Assembly: GCA_016713175.1 (NCBI GenBank)
Contig: JADJPQ010000003.1
Span: forward strand, 609,514 to 673,513
Direction: 5' to 3'
Length of the DNA: 64,000 nt
DNA from: Planctomycetota bacterium
GTDB lineage: Bacteria; Planctomycetota; UBA1135; UBA2386
Shown here one piece after another: positions 45,678 to 54,951 of this stretch. The position numbers and the translations under genes are program-made. The notes beneath the pieces are model-generated. The model was given only the letters and a program-made list of their open reading frames with translations, had not been told where the DNA came from and made no database searches. Position 1 is the first letter of the stretch; each line of letters opens with the position of its first letter.

Positions 45678-46990
45678 GGCGTGACGCTCGGCACCGCCGT
45701 TCCGGCACCCCGCAGGCTCGGAAACACGTTCGGGTCGTCGAGTGCGGCGCGCAGCACCAGGGTCGCGGCACCGCGCGCGATGCCTTCCACCCCGAGCGAA
45801 CTGATGGCCAACGCGGTCTGGGTCACCGACGCCGACGGCGACCGGCCGCCCAGGTGCGCGCGCAGCGGTCGCAGCAACATCTCGCCTGCCCGGGTCAACC
45901 CACCGCCGAACACGATGGTCGCCGGATTCAGCAGATTGACGAGCGCCGCCACCGCGATCGCGAGATGGCCAGCGGCCGTCTCGATCACCGAGCGCGCGAG
46001 CGCATCGCCCTCGAACGCGCCCTCGACGATCCGGCCTACGGTCAGACCGCGGCTCGGCAACACCGAGCGCTCGTCCGTCTTGCGCAGGTTGCGCACCCGG
46101 TCGACCAACGCCTGGCTGCCGACGGTCAGGTTCAGGCAGCCGCGCAGGCCGCAGACACAGGGACCGGCCGCCGGATCGACCGGGATGTGGCCGATCTCGC
46201 CGGCGACGCCGGTGGCGCCACGGTGAATGTCGCCCTGGATGATCAGGCCAGCGCCGACGCCAGTGCCGATCTTGACGTAGGCGAGGTCGCGCCCATCCTG
46301 GCCAGCACCCCACCACTGCTCGGCCAGCGCGCCCAGGTTGGCATCGTTGTCCATCACCGCGGACACGCCGAACGCCGCCTGCAGCCGACGCACCGGACTG
46401 TGGCCCCGCCAGCGCGGCACCAACAGGGGCGACAGGCTCTCGGGATCGGCCGGCGAAACCGGACTGGGAACTGCCACGCCGATGCCAACCAACCGCTGCG
46501 CCGACACTCCGGCTTCGGTCAGCACTTCCTGCACCAGGCGACACATCAGGTCGAGCGCTCCTTCGGGGTCGTCGCGCACCGGGTGCGCTTCGCTGCGCCA
46601 CGCCTTGACGCCGATGCGCAGGTCGGTGAGTGCCACCGCGACATGGGTCGCACCGAGATCGACGCCGCAGATCGCATGCGCGTCGTCCTGGAAGCCGAGC
46701 AGGATCGGCCGGCGGCCCCCACTCGAATCGCCGGTCCCGGTCTCGCGCACGAGGCCGGTCGCGAGCAGGTCCTCGACGATCGCCGACATCGACGAGCGGC
46801 TCATGCCCGTACGGCGCGCCAGATCAGCCCGCGATACCAGCCGTTCGCGCCAGATCAGCCGAAGGGCCAGACCGCTGTGCAGGGCCCGCATCTGGCTGGC
46901 GCCGAGCACCTGGGAGGTGACGTCTTCCTGGAGGTCACGCCCGCGGCGCCGGGCCCGGTCCTCGATCGATTCTCGAAGGGTGTTACCCAC
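45674..46990 (-). CDS. ROK-family transcriptional regulator (NagC/XylR-like)
   Basis: 438 residues. An N-terminal winged helix-turn-helix (about 40-95: SRADLARRTGMSRSSMSAIVEDLLATGLV) is followed by the ROK sugar-kinase-like domain: GVDLGATHVAVAL (phosphate 1), GVGAGLIIQGDIHRGATGVAGEIGH, and CVCGLRGCLNL (zinc-binding CxCGxxGC). ROK repressors bind sugars or sugar phosphates. It probably regulates the MFS transporter downstream and the divergent secreted protein, via the inverted elements at 47009-47096. Confidence 0.9.
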   Translation of the reverse strand: MGNTLRESIEDRARRRGRDLQEDVTSQVLGASQMRALHSGLALRLIWRERLVSRADLARRTGMSRSSMSAIVEDLLATGLVRETGTGDSSGGRRPILLGFQDDAHAICGVDLGATHVAVALTDLRIGVKAWRSEAHPVRDDPEGALDLMCRLVQEVLTEAGVSAQRLVGIGVAVPSPVSPADPESLSPLLVPRWRGHSPVRRLQAAFGVSAVMDNDANLGALAEQWWGAGQDGRDLAYVKIGTGVGAGLIIQGDIHRGATGVAGEIGHIPVDPAAGPCVCGLRGCLNLTVGSQALVDRVRNLRKTDERSVLPSRGLTVGRIVEGAFEGDALARSVIETAAGHLAIAVAALVNLLNPATIVFGGGLTRAGEMLLRPLRAHLGGRSPSASVTQTALAISSLGVEGIARGAATLVLRAALDDPNVFPSLRGAGTAVPSVTP

Positions 46991-47008
46991 ACACTTTCTC
47001 TACCGTAC

Positions 47009-47096
47009 GAACAAACTTTCGTCCATGGCCATACCGGTCCGCAGGGGAATCCACCATCTCCAGGGCTTGACAAGTCGATTCCACCACAGTTTGTTC
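47009..47096. promoter_or_regulatory. Divergent promoter with two inverted operator half-sites
   Basis: GAACAAACT at 47009-47017 and its exact inverse AGTTTGTTC at 47088-47096 lie between the ROK and secreted-protein genes. The right copy overlaps a possible -10 (TTTGTT at 47090) following a TTGACA -35 at 47067-47072 with 17-base spacing. The layout suits a ROK repressor binding two half-sites, perhaps by looping. Confidence 0.5.
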
Positions 47097-47143
47097 TACA
47101 GTCGAACTTAGTTGACCACTCAGTCGACATACCTCAGGACGCC

Positions 47144-48166
47144 ATGACCCGACTCCGCCTCGCCGCCGCGCTGACCGCCCTGCTGCTGCCAGCCGCTCTC
47201 CCCGCCCAGAACCTGCTCACCAACCCGAGCTTCGAGAACGGCGGACTCAGCGGCTGGAACTTCTTCGGCCCCAACGTCTACGCCGAGCCCTCGAACCCGC
47301 CCGCGATCGTGCCGCGCACCGGCAACACGTTGATCAAGATGTACGGGCACTTCAGCGGCCCGTTCAACGTGACCGGCATCTTCCAGAGCTTCCCGGCCCT
47401 GCCCGGCCAGATCTTCACGATGGACTGCTGGACCCGCCAGTGGAGCGGCGACCCGATGATCGGCTTCGGCGCACCCAACGACAACTGGGTGGTGATGAAG
47501 ATCGCGTTCTTCAACAGCGGCGGCACCGAGATCGGCGGCGCCGAGCGCACGGTGCTCGACGGCGGCCAGGTGCAGAACGTCTGGATCGACAACGCGCCGG
47601 TCTCCGGTATCGCCCCGCCCAACACGGTCAGCGTGCAGGCGCTGATCCTGTTCCTGCAGCCGAACAACGGCGGCGGCTCGGCGCAGATCGACGACGTCGA
47701 GTTCTTCGGCCCGCCGACGGGCGCGGCCTACCCGGGCACCGGTGAGAGCGTCGTGCTGTCGAGCGCCGTCGGCGGCGGTCTCCTGTCCGCGGGCGCCGGC
47801 AACGACATCAAGCTCGCGACCGGCAACCAGCTGCTGCAGCTGAACGTCTCGTCACCGGCCGGCACGTTCGACCTGAAGCCGTACGCGCTGGTCGGCAGCC
47901 TGTTCGCGACCGGCACGCCGCCCGGCCCGCAGGCCGGCTTCCCCGGCATCCAGGTGAACATGTCGAGCTTCTTCGTGATCGTGAACGGCCTGGTGCCGAC
48001 GCCGGCCGGTCAGCCGGTCATCGGCCCGAACGGTGGGTCGTCGACCTATCTGGTGATGCCGACGTTCCCGCCGGGCATCAGCGTGATGCTGCAGGGGCTG
48101 GTGGTCGATCCGATCGTCGCGAACGGGATCTACGCGGCGTCGGACGCGCACGAACTGCGGTTCTGA
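47144..48166 (+). CDS. Secreted protein with carbohydrate-binding-like beta-sandwich
   Basis: 340 residues. Signal peptide about 1-22 (TRLRLAAALTALLLPAALPAQ). Residues 24-190 have the opening NLLTNPSFENGGLSGWNF and ending AQIDDVEFFGPP of CBM4/9/22-type galactose-binding domains. The rest is strand-rich without motif. It faces the ROK regulator and sugar transporter across a shared promoter, so sugar-dependent expression is inferred. A surface binding role is likely. Confidence 0.7.
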   Translation: MTRLRLAAALTALLLPAALPAQNLLTNPSFENGGLSGWNFFGPNVYAEPSNPPAIVPRTGNTLIKMYGHFSGPFNVTGIFQSFPALPGQIFTMDCWTRQWSGDPMIGFGAPNDNWVVMKIAFFNSGGTEIGGAERTVLDGGQVQNVWIDNAPVSGIAPPNTVSVQALILFLQPNNGGGSAQIDDVEFFGPPTGAAYPGTGESVVLSSAVGGGLLSAGAGNDIKLATGNQLLQLNVSSPAGTFDLKPYALVGSLFATGTPPGPQAGFPGIQVNMSSFFVIVNGLVPTPAGQPVIGPNGGSSTYLVMPTFPPGISVMLQGLVVDPIVANGIYAASDAHELRF

Positions 48167-48207
48167 TCCGGTTCTGATCGCCGCGCCAGGGGCATCCGAG
48201 CCCCGAC

Positions 48208-48231
48208 CGGACTGGTCAGTGAGCCGGTCCG
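48208..48231 (+). terminator. Hairpin after the carbohydrate-binding-like gene
   Basis: CGGACTGG pairs with CCGGTCCG in seven of eight positions around an 8-base loop, 42 bases after the stop. No T-run follows. It could end the secreted-protein transcript before the toxin-antitoxin genes. Confidence 0.35.
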
Positions 48232-48304
48232 ACCTAGAGCACGACATCTTGCTCGGCGCCCCCATAGCATGGCGACTTCGGCGAACTCGCATTACGTGAA
48301 CATC

Positions 48305-48354
48305 AAATCTGGCTTTAGTCTTGTGCGATGATGCACGAAACTATCGCCAGATTT
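48305..48354. promoter_or_regulatory. Inverted repeat upstream of the AbiE pair
   Basis: AAATCTGGC (48305-48313) and GCCAGATTT (48346-48354) form a perfect 9-base inverted repeat around a 32-base A/T-richer centre. The right arm ends seven bases before the GTG start of the antitoxin. AbiEi antitoxins repress their own operon by binding such inverted repeats. Confidence 0.55.
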
Positions 48355-48361
48355 TAGTTCC

Positions 48362-48940
48362 GTGCAGACCCGAGCAAGCAGCCCTGAATGGAATGCCCTG
48401 GCCGAGACCGCACTCGCCCAGGCCGGCCTGTTCACAGCCGCCCAGGCCGCGATGGCCGGATACTCCGCGCAACTGCTAGCGCATCACGCTCGCGCCGGCC
48501 GGTTCGAACGGCTGCGCCGAGGCATCTACCGGATCACCCACTTCCCGGCGGGGGATCACGATGACCTGATCCTGGCGTGGCTGTGGACGGGTCGCGAAGG
48601 GGTCGTCTCGCATCAGACTGCCCTGGCCCTCGGCAACCTGTCCGACGTACTCCCTTCCGAGATCCACCTGACGCTACCGGTTCCCTGGCGACGACGTCGA
48701 CTGCGTGTTCCAGAAGGCACTCGGCTCCACTTCGGAGACGTGGGATCGACCGAACGGACCTGGGTCGGTGCCGTTCCCGTCACCACCACCGCTCGCACCC
48801 TGGAGGACTGCGCTGCCAACAACCTGGCGCCGAACCTGCTTCTGCAAGCCGCAGAACAGGCACTGCACCGCGGCCTGGTCACGCGTGACGAGATCCCGAC
48901 GGTGATTGCCACTCTGCGCGACTTCGGGGGGTTGCCGTGA
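48362..48940 (+). CDS. AbiEi-type antitoxin/transcriptional regulator
   Basis: 192 residues from GTG 48362. N-terminal winged helix of the AbiEi_4 type: FTAAQAAMAGYSAQLLAHHARAGRFERLRRGIYR. The remainder is a mixed alpha/beta region (SHQTALALGNLSDVLPSEIHLTLP, VGAVPVTTTARTLEDCA). In type IV AbiE systems it represses the operon and counteracts the nucleotidyltransferase. Its stop overlaps the toxin start in GTGA. The operator-like inverted repeat upstream supports autoregulation. Confidence 0.88.
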   Translation: MQTRASSPEWNALAETALAQAGLFTAAQAAMAGYSAQLLAHHARAGRFERLRRGIYRITHFPAGDHDDLILAWLWTGREGVVSHQTALALGNLSDVLPSEIHLTLPVPWRRRRLRVPEGTRLHFGDVGSTERTWVGAVPVTTTARTLEDCAANNLAPNLLLQAAEQALHRGLVTRDEIPTVIATLRDFGGLP

Positions 48941-49839
48941 CGAACCGCCGGTACGCCACGCCCCTGGCATGGAAGCAGGCGCTCGAAGCCCGCTTGCGGC
49001 AGATGACCCCGACCGGCGCCGGACTCGCGCGGCAGCGGCAGATCCTCGTGCATCTGCGATTCCTCGCCCGTGTGTTCGCACACTTTGGCAACACGGCGGT
49101 GCTGAAGGGCGGAATGACACTGCAATGCCGATCGCAGAACGCGCGCGCCACCAAGGACGTCGACCTGTGCCTGGCAGGCAACGCGAACGATCTCCTCGCC
49201 CGCCTCCAGCAAGCCGCACGAGCCGATCTCGGCGATTACCTGACTTTCGAAGTGCGGCCGCACGACGACCATCCCGAGATCCAGAACGAAGGCCTGCGCT
49301 ACGACGGTCGGCGATTCATCGTGACGAGCAAGCTGGCCGGCAAGCCCTACGGCAACCCATTCGGTGTCGATGTCGTCGTCGGCGAGCCGATCTTCGGTGC
49401 CAGCGAGTCGATGGTCGCCCCCGACGTGCTGGGGTTCGCCGGCGTCCCCCCGCCAACGCTGACGCTTTGCCCGCTCGAGGCGCACATCGCTGAGAAGCTG
49501 CACGCCTACACGCTGCCGCGATCGCGGCCCAATTCGCGGGTCAAGGACCTGCCCGATCTGGCGCTGCTGTCGACCGTGCGCGCTTTGGATGCGGTCACTC
49601 TGCGCTCCATCCTCGATCGCGTGTTCGCCCATCGCGGCACCCACCCGATGCCCACCCGCTTGCCCGACGCACCAGCCACCTGGTCGCGATCCTACGTCGC
49701 GATGGCACGGGACGATGGCCTGCCGTGGCCCACCCTCGACGACGTCGTCGCTGCGGTGCGCGCATTCCTGGATCCGGTCCTCGAGCATCGCCTCGGCGCG
49801 ACGTGGTCGCTGGCCGATCGCTGCTGGCGTCCGCACTGA
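48937..49839 (+). CDS. AbiEii-type nucleotidyltransferase toxin
   Basis: 300 residues. The nucleotidyltransferase core reads TAVLKGGMTLQCR (G-G at about 57), then ATKDVDLCLAG (D-x-D metal ligands about 75-77); the third acid lies in GVDVVVGEP. Further C-terminal signatures: ECALEAHIAEKLHAY-like ending PLEAHIAEKLHAYTLP and RVKDLPDLALL. AbiEii toxins transfer nucleotides to tRNA or similar targets and arrest growth, giving phage defence or plasmid maintenance. Coupled to the antitoxin by a 4-base overlap. Confidence 0.88.
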   Translation: MTNRRYATPLAWKQALEARLRQMTPTGAGLARQRQILVHLRFLARVFAHFGNTAVLKGGMTLQCRSQNARATKDVDLCLAGNANDLLARLQQAARADLGDYLTFEVRPHDDHPEIQNEGLRYDGRRFIVTSKLAGKPYGNPFGVDVVVGEPIFGASESMVAPDVLGFAGVPPPTLTLCPLEAHIAEKLHAYTLPRSRPNSRVKDLPDLALLSTVRALDAVTLRSILDRVFAHRGTHPMPTRLPDAPATWSRSYVAMARDDGLPWPTLDDVVAAVRAFLDPVLEHRLGATWSLADRCWRPH

Positions 49840-49849
49840 CTTCGAACGG

Positions 49850-51166
49850 CTACCGCGCGCCGACTCGCCCAACGACCGCTTCGCCCGACCGCGCCGCGCC
49901 TTCGAGCGTCGACGGCAACCCGCACGCGGTCCAGTCGCCGGCAACCAGCAGGTTGGCAGGACCGCCAACCAGCCGTCCGGGCGGCGGCCGCAGCCGCAAC
50001 GCCGCCGGTGACGGCACGAACGTCGCCCGCGCTTCCTTCGCGACACGCACCTGCGCCGCCACACCGGTCGCAAACCCCGGATAGTGCCGCGCCAACTGCA
50101 CCCGCGCCGCCTGTTCGATCGCGTCGACACGCATGCCGTCGAACGCGCGATTGCCGCCAGCAAGCAGCCAGAAGTCCGTCAACGGCGCGCCGGGCCGGCG
50201 AAACAAGAAGTGGAACGGATCGCCGTCGACCAGCGCGACCATCGGCCCTTCGTCGGGCACCGCCGCGACCGGCGCCGCGAACCGGAACCAGATCGACACG
50301 ATCGGTGAACTCGAAAGCGACGCGAATGGCGGCTCACCGAGCAATCGCCCCAGCGCCTGCCACGGCATCGCCGAGACGACCACATCGTCGGCGCCGACAG
50401 GCAACCCGCCATCCGCCAGCGCGATCCGCACGACCCGATCGCCGACCACCTCGAGTCCTTCGACCCGCGCATGCAGCCGCACGTCGATGCCACGCCGCGG
50501 CAGTTCGCGTTCTGCCGCATCCCCGACGATCTCGCCCCACGGCCGCTGCGGCAGCCAGAACGCGCCACCGGCGGCACTGCCGGTGAACGCTTCGCGCAAC
50601 GTCGCCAGGAACAACTGCGCCGACGCCTCCGCCGGCTCGACGTTCATGATCGCGCGACACAATGGCCGCCAGAAGAACGCATCGGGCGTCCCGAGCTGTC
50701 CGCGCCGCGCCAGCCACGACGCCACCGTCTCATCCGCCGGCGCGCCCTGCAGCACCCCGAGCAGCCCACGCACCGCGCGCAGTTTGCCGCCAGACCCTAG
50801 CGGCACCGCCGCCAGCGCCCACGGCATCGCGACCGGCACTGGCAGTGGCCACAGCCGCAGCCGACTCGCTCGTCCAGCTGCCGTGCGGTACGCAACCGTC
50901 AGGCTGCGGCCACGCGCAAACTGCCCCTCGGTGCCGAGCGCGCGCAGCAGTCGCCGCATCGCACCGTAGCAACCGAGCATCGCATGCGGGCCGTTGTCGA
51001 GGCGTTCGCCAGTCGCCTTGTCGACGAACGAGAACGCGCGACCGCCGAGCCAACCGTGCGACTCGAGCAGCGTGACCTGCAACCCGCGTTCGCGCAGACC
51101 GAGTGCCGCGGTCAAGCCAGCCACACCACCGCCCAGCACGAACGCCCGACGCGGCGACACCGTCAT
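49850..51166 (-). CDS. hpnE: Hydroxysqualene dehydroxylase HpnE
   Basis: 438 residues, an FAD amine-oxidase/phytoene-desaturase-like protein. Residues 10-34 contain the dinucleotide motif VLGGGVAGLTAALGLRERG, then LLESHGWLGGRAFSF. DNGPHAMLGCY, IMNVEP and a C-terminal LLVAGDWTACGLPSTLEGAARSGE complete the family pattern. HpnE reduces hydroxysqualene to squalene, the last step of the HpnCDE route. ATG 51166 overlaps the hpnD stop (ATGA). Confidence 0.9.
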   Translation of the reverse strand: MTVSPRRAFVLGGGVAGLTAALGLRERGLQVTLLESHGWLGGRAFSFVDKATGERLDNGPHAMLGCYGAMRRLLRALGTEGQFARGRSLTVAYRTAAGRASRLRLWPLPVPVAMPWALAAVPLGSGGKLRAVRGLLGVLQGAPADETVASWLARRGQLGTPDAFFWRPLCRAIMNVEPAEASAQLFLATLREAFTGSAAGGAFWLPQRPWGEIVGDAAERELPRRGIDVRLHARVEGLEVVGDRVVRIALADGGLPVGADDVVVSAMPWQALGRLLGEPPFASLSSSPIVSIWFRFAAPVAAVPDEGPMVALVDGDPFHFLFRRPGAPLTDFWLLAGGNRAFDGMRVDAIEQAARVQLARHYPGFATGVAAQVRVAKEARATFVPSPAALRLRPPPGRLVGGPANLLVAGDWTACGLPSTLEGAARSGEAVVGRVGAR

Positions 51167-52041
51167 GCGCGCAGTCCCGTCGCCACCAGTCCCGCCAACC
51201 ACAGTCGCCGCGCCTTCGGCACGCGCACCCGTGATCCGCGCAACTCGCCGCCGCGCCGGCGCAAACGCTGCAACAGGTCGCTGTAGACCGCGCCCATGAT
51301 CCGGGCCGGCGCCAGCCGCCGGCGTTCGACGCGCGGCAACTGGCGCAGCGCCGCCGCCGCTTCGGCAAAGCGCTCCGCTGCGGTCGCCGCCAGCCGTTCG
51401 CACAGTCGGTGTACCGGTCCCTCGGCGCGATACGCCGCGTCCGGACCGTTGCCGCCAAGCCACGCCACCTCGACGCCATCCGCCGTCAGCCAATCGCGCG
51501 GCACGTACACGCGCCCGATCTCGGCATCGCTGCGCAGGTCGCGCAGGATGTTGGTCAGCTGCAGCGCCAGTCCGAGCCGTTCGGCGAAGCGTTCCCCGGC
51601 GGCGCCGTCGACGCCGAGCACCGGCAGACACGCGAGACCGACGGCCGACGCGACGCGCCAGCAGTACTGTTCGAGGGCAGGCAGATCGGCAAAGCCGCCG
51701 CCTGCCAGATCCATCGCGACGCCATCCAGCACCGCCTCCAGATGCCGCGGCGCGACCGCAAACCGCGCCAACGTCGCCGTCAGCGCCTGGCCGACCGCGG
51801 TCGCCGCGCTCCCCTGCACCGCCGCCGCCAGTTCGCCGCGCCAGAAGGCAACCGCCTGCCGTCCTTCCTCCGGCGTCCTGGCATCGTCGCCGGCATCATC
51901 GACCACGCGACAGAAGGCATAGATCGCGGTCATGCCGTCGCGCCGGGCCCGATCGAGGCACAGGAATCCGACCAGGAAGTTGGATCCGGAGCGCTCGGTG
52001 ACCTGCTGCGGCGTCAGCGTGGCTCCGGCCGGCGCGTTCAT
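51163..52041 (-). CDS. hpnD: Presqualene diphosphate synthase HpnD
   Basis: 292 residues from ATG 52041. Trans-isoprenyl synthase motifs: GSNFLVGFLCLDRARRDGMTAIYAFCRVVDDAGDD (first aspartate cluster DDAGDD) and LALQLTNILRDLRSDAEIGRVYVP (second, DLRSDAE). It condenses two farnesyl diphosphates to presqualene diphosphate. It is shorter than HpnC-type partners only slightly. Both ends overlap neighbours by four bases. Confidence 0.88.
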   Translation of the reverse strand: MNAPAGATLTPQQVTERSGSNFLVGFLCLDRARRDGMTAIYAFCRVVDDAGDDARTPEEGRQAVAFWRGELAAAVQGSAATAVGQALTATLARFAVAPRHLEAVLDGVAMDLAGGGFADLPALEQYCWRVASAVGLACLPVLGVDGAAGERFAERLGLALQLTNILRDLRSDAEIGRVYVPRDWLTADGVEVAWLGGNGPDAAYRAEGPVHRLCERLAATAAERFAEAAAALRQLPRVERRRLAPARIMGAVYSDLLQRLRRRGGELRGSRVRVPKARRLWLAGLVATGLRA

Positions 52042-52925
52042 GCAACACCCGGCCAACGCGGCGGTTTCTGCGTCAGCAACGCGGCGACCACCGACTGCAG
52101 CCGTTCGCGGCGATTCAGATGCACGCGCCCGGCCAGAACGTCGCCGCCGACGGCCTCGATGCGCTTCAACACTGCGGCGGCGCCGCGCAGGATCGCGCGC
52201 AGCTCGGCGCGCAACCGGCCCTCCACCGCCGCGGCCAACGCCCAACCGGCGCGGAAATCGCCGGCAAGCCGGCGGGCCCAATCGAGCACCAACGCCCGCA
52301 CCTGAGGCGTGCCAACCTCCGCCCGCAACTGGGCCTCGGTGACGCCATGGCGGGCCAGGTCCTGGCCCGGAAAGTAGATGCGGTCGCGTTCGCGCAGATC
52401 GGCGCCCAGGTCCTGCAGGTGGTTCAGCAGCTGCAGCGCAGTGCAGATCCGGTCCGACAGCGCGTCGAGTCGCGGGTCACGATAGCCGCAGACCCGGAGC
52501 ACCAGCCGACCGACGGGATCCGCGCTCTTCTTGCAATAGTCCAGCAGGCCGCCGAGCTCATACCGCTTGACGACGATGTCCTGGGCGAACGCCGCCAACA
52601 GGTCGGTGAACAGCTCGACCTCGAGTTCCTGTTCGCGAATGGTCTTCGCCAGGTCGACGAACATCGGGATGTCGGCGCGGGTGCCGTCGACGTGGGCGAG
52701 GAAGTCGGCGCGGTAGGCCGCGAGTGCGATGCCGTCCTGCAGTTCGTCGGCGAGGTCATCGGCGGTGCGGGCGAACGCGTAGATCCGGTGCAGGTGGCGA
52801 CGGGCCTGCCTGGGGAGCAGCCAGGAGCCGACGGGAAAGTTCTCGTAGTGCCGCGTGGCCAGGCTGAGGTAGCGGCGCGGGTCGGCGAGGCCGTTCGGCG
52901 GATTTTCGACTTTGCGTGTAACCAC
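52038..52925 (-). CDS. hpnC: HpnC, hydroxysqualene synthase
   Basis: 295 residues from GTG 52925 in the frame before SVVTRKVENPP. The HpnC signature HYENFPVGSWLLPRQARRHLHRIYAFARTADDLADE and the second aspartate motif QLLNHLQDLGADLRERDRIYFP are present. HpnC converts presqualene diphosphate to hydroxysqualene. Gene order hpnC-hpnD-hpnE is standard. A squalene-hopene cyclase gene is not in this window. A DUF669-like gene starts divergently 57 bases away. Confidence 0.88.
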   Translation of the reverse strand: MVTRKVENPPNGLADPRRYLSLATRHYENFPVGSWLLPRQARRHLHRIYAFARTADDLADELQDGIALAAYRADFLAHVDGTRADIPMFVDLAKTIREQELEVELFTDLLAAFAQDIVVKRYELGGLLDYCKKSADPVGRLVLRVCGYRDPRLDALSDRICTALQLLNHLQDLGADLRERDRIYFPGQDLARHGVTEAQLRAEVGTPQVRALVLDWARRLAGDFRAGWALAAAVEGRLRAELRAILRGAAAVLKRIEAVGGDVLAGRVHLNRRERLQSVVAALLTQKPPRWPGVA

Positions 52926-52982
52926 GGAGCGAACACGAGCACAGGTAGATGGACCTGAACTCTGACAAGGAAGGCTAACACC

Positions 52983-53495
52983 ATGGAGATCGACTTCGAT
53001 GTTGTGGGCAAGATGGCGGACTTCGTGACGGTGCCGGCTGGCACCTACCTGTGCCGGGTGACGGAAGTCCGACCGGGCCTGACCCGAGCTGGCGACGAGC
53101 GCTGGTCGTTGAGGCTGGTCGTCGCGGAGGGGCAGCACGTCGGCAAGCAGGCGGCGTGGGACAGCCTCGTGTTCAGCACACGTGGACGGGCCCGCGCGCG
53201 GCTGGTGTTCTTTGCGCTCGGGTTGCCGGCGACCGGGCGGGTGCAAGTGGAGCCGCGCGATCTGGAGGGGCGGGTGGCGTTCGTGGAGGTGCGACCGGCG
53301 GAGTATGCGAGTCCGAATGGGGAGACCGTTCGGCGGAACGAGGTGCCGTACGATGGGTATCGGCCGGTGCCGGAGGGGGATCGGCCGCGGGTGGATGGGG
53401 CGGCGGGTGGTGGGGGGCGGAAGCCGCCGAAGACGGCGCAGGCTGGTGGAGATGGCGACGACGAGGAGGTGGATCCGGATGAGATTCCGTTCTGA
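52983..53495 (+). CDS. DUF669-like protein (cassette 1)
   Basis: 170 residues. VPAGTYLCRVTEV, GDERWSLRLVV, WDSLVFSTRGRARARLVFFALGLP and a long strand-rich middle resemble DUF669, a family found in phages and thought to bind single-stranded DNA or to act with recombinases. The C-terminus is disordered, acidic and ends DPDEIPF, like the acidic tail of ssDNA-binding proteins. A second copy (60054-60500) has lost its N-terminus. It marks the left boundary of the duplicated cassette. Confidence 0.6.
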   Translation: MEIDFDVVGKMADFVTVPAGTYLCRVTEVRPGLTRAGDERWSLRLVVAEGQHVGKQAAWDSLVFSTRGRARARLVFFALGLPATGRVQVEPRDLEGRVAFVEVRPAEYASPNGETVRRNEVPYDGYRPVPEGDRPRVDGAAGGGGRKPPKTAQAGGDGDDEEVDPDEIPF

Positions 53496-53736
53496 TCGGG
53501 ATCGCGCCGTGTGGTTTGACCACGCCGCGCGGCGCGACTCCACCATCAGGAGCGGCCACTCCTTCCCCAACCAACCCAATTGCAATCCAACGCAGCGGCG
53601 GTCCGGCGACCCAGCCATGAGCCCGAGGTCGGGACAGCAACGGTTACGTCTTCACCATCTACTCGACCCTCCTCGACCGGACTCTTCGTCTGCGCTGCTC
53701 AGCGAAGCGCCTCAACGCAACTCGCGACTCACCACA

Positions 53737-54951
53737 TCACTCCCTGCCCCCCGTTCCCGCCGCAATACTCCGCCGAACCCGATCGGACGCCTCCCGCAAC
53801 GCAATGTCTCCGGATCCAAACGCCCGATCCAGTGTCTCCATTACTTCTCTGGACCACCGATGCAAGTCAACGCACCCGAGGGCCACAACGGCCCCTCGTG
53901 CTGTTGTCCCGCCAAGCCGCACAGTTTCACACAAATCCGTGACAACCACTGCTTCCTGGGCTCCAAGAAGACGGCGACGAGCAAGTCCACCCAGGTAATC
54001 GACCGCTTTCGCTCGGAGACGATAGTCCGGTTCTCGCAGCTGAGAGCGAAGACCAGAAACAGCGTCAGGACTCTCCGGATCCAGAGCTGCAATGGCTCTG
54101 GATATGCTGTTCGGCACCCGATCCTGAAGCCTGGGGCCCCCGACCTCCCAGCCATCTCCAAGGCGCACCCGCCCAAGAGCGCGGGCACCACTCGGGTCCA
54201 GCGCCCGTAGTTGCTTCAACGCAAGCGCACGGACTCTGTTTAAAACCGCGCCATGTTGAGCAGTCGACTCGAGCCTGAGACAGGTCGCAACCAGATCGCC
54301 CTGACTACAGGAAGGCAACTTCTCTATCCTCGATTCCAAGGGCTCCCTGACGCATCGATCCGCTATCAAGCAGGCAGCGATATCCGGCACCAACGGCGGA
54401 CGACGACGCGCGAGGTCCAACAATAGTCCATCGATATCCAACGGCAAGTCCATGCACCTGATCACGAGACACTCTACTACTTCCAGAATTGCCCGACATG
54501 CCCGTTCGCTGAGGCCATCGCGACACTCCAAGACGAGCCCTTGAACCACGTGTCGGGAGCCCACGATCTTCAAGAGACGAAGACGCACTTCTTCTGGACG
54601 CACTCCTATCGATGCGCAGAGCCAGGGGGTAGCCGCCCCGCGGTACGCACACAGCAAGTCCTCAGCGCCGCGAACCGCCGTAACATCCCGTTCCGGATCA
54701 ACCGCAACCTCGAGCGCGGTGAGGACCAAGGACTGTTCCAAGGCAGATCCAGCCTGCGTCCTGCCGCGACCGGCCGTCAACAGAATCACGATCAGACACC
54801 CGGCGACAAGACGTCTCCAGCGACCCCAACCCGATGACGCAGGCCCTGAGTCGCACTCGGCACAGCCGTCCGCCGACGCGGGACACCCTTCCCAGGCCGT
54901 CGTCTCTGAGTTCGCATACCGCCTCGCGTTGCCGTCAGCCGTTGCATGCAT
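53737..54951 (-). CDS. Membrane-anchored helical-repeat protein, partner gene of cassette 1
   Basis: 404 residues from ATG 54951; it overlaps the end of the Cys-rich gene by 17 bases, so the two are coupled. A membrane helix (RLVAGCLIVILLTAG) lies near residue 50. The rest is helical pairs with HEAT-like spacing (RAGEDLLCAYRG-type, LRAKAVDYLGGLARRR). GC content is lower than the chromosome. By position it may be the protective partner of the Cys-rich protein; no family is recognised. It has no counterpart in cassette 2, where an unrelated lipoprotein occupies the slot. Confidence 0.6.
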   Translation of the reverse strand: MHATADGNARRYANSETTAWEGCPASADGCAECDSGPASSGWGRWRRLVAGCLIVILLTAGRGRTQAGSALEQSLVLTALEVAVDPERDVTAVRGAEDLLCAYRGAATPWLCASIGVRPEEVRLRLLKIVGSRHVVQGLVLECRDGLSERACRAILEVVECLVIRCMDLPLDIDGLLLDLARRRPPLVPDIAACLIADRCVREPLESRIEKLPSCSQGDLVATCLRLESTAQHGAVLNRVRALALKQLRALDPSGARALGRVRLGDGWEVGGPRLQDRVPNSISRAIAALDPESPDAVSGLRSQLREPDYRLRAKAVDYLGGLARRRLLGAQEAVVVTDLCETVRLGGTTARGAVVALGCVDLHRWSREVMETLDRAFGSGDIALREASDRVRRSIAAGTGGRE

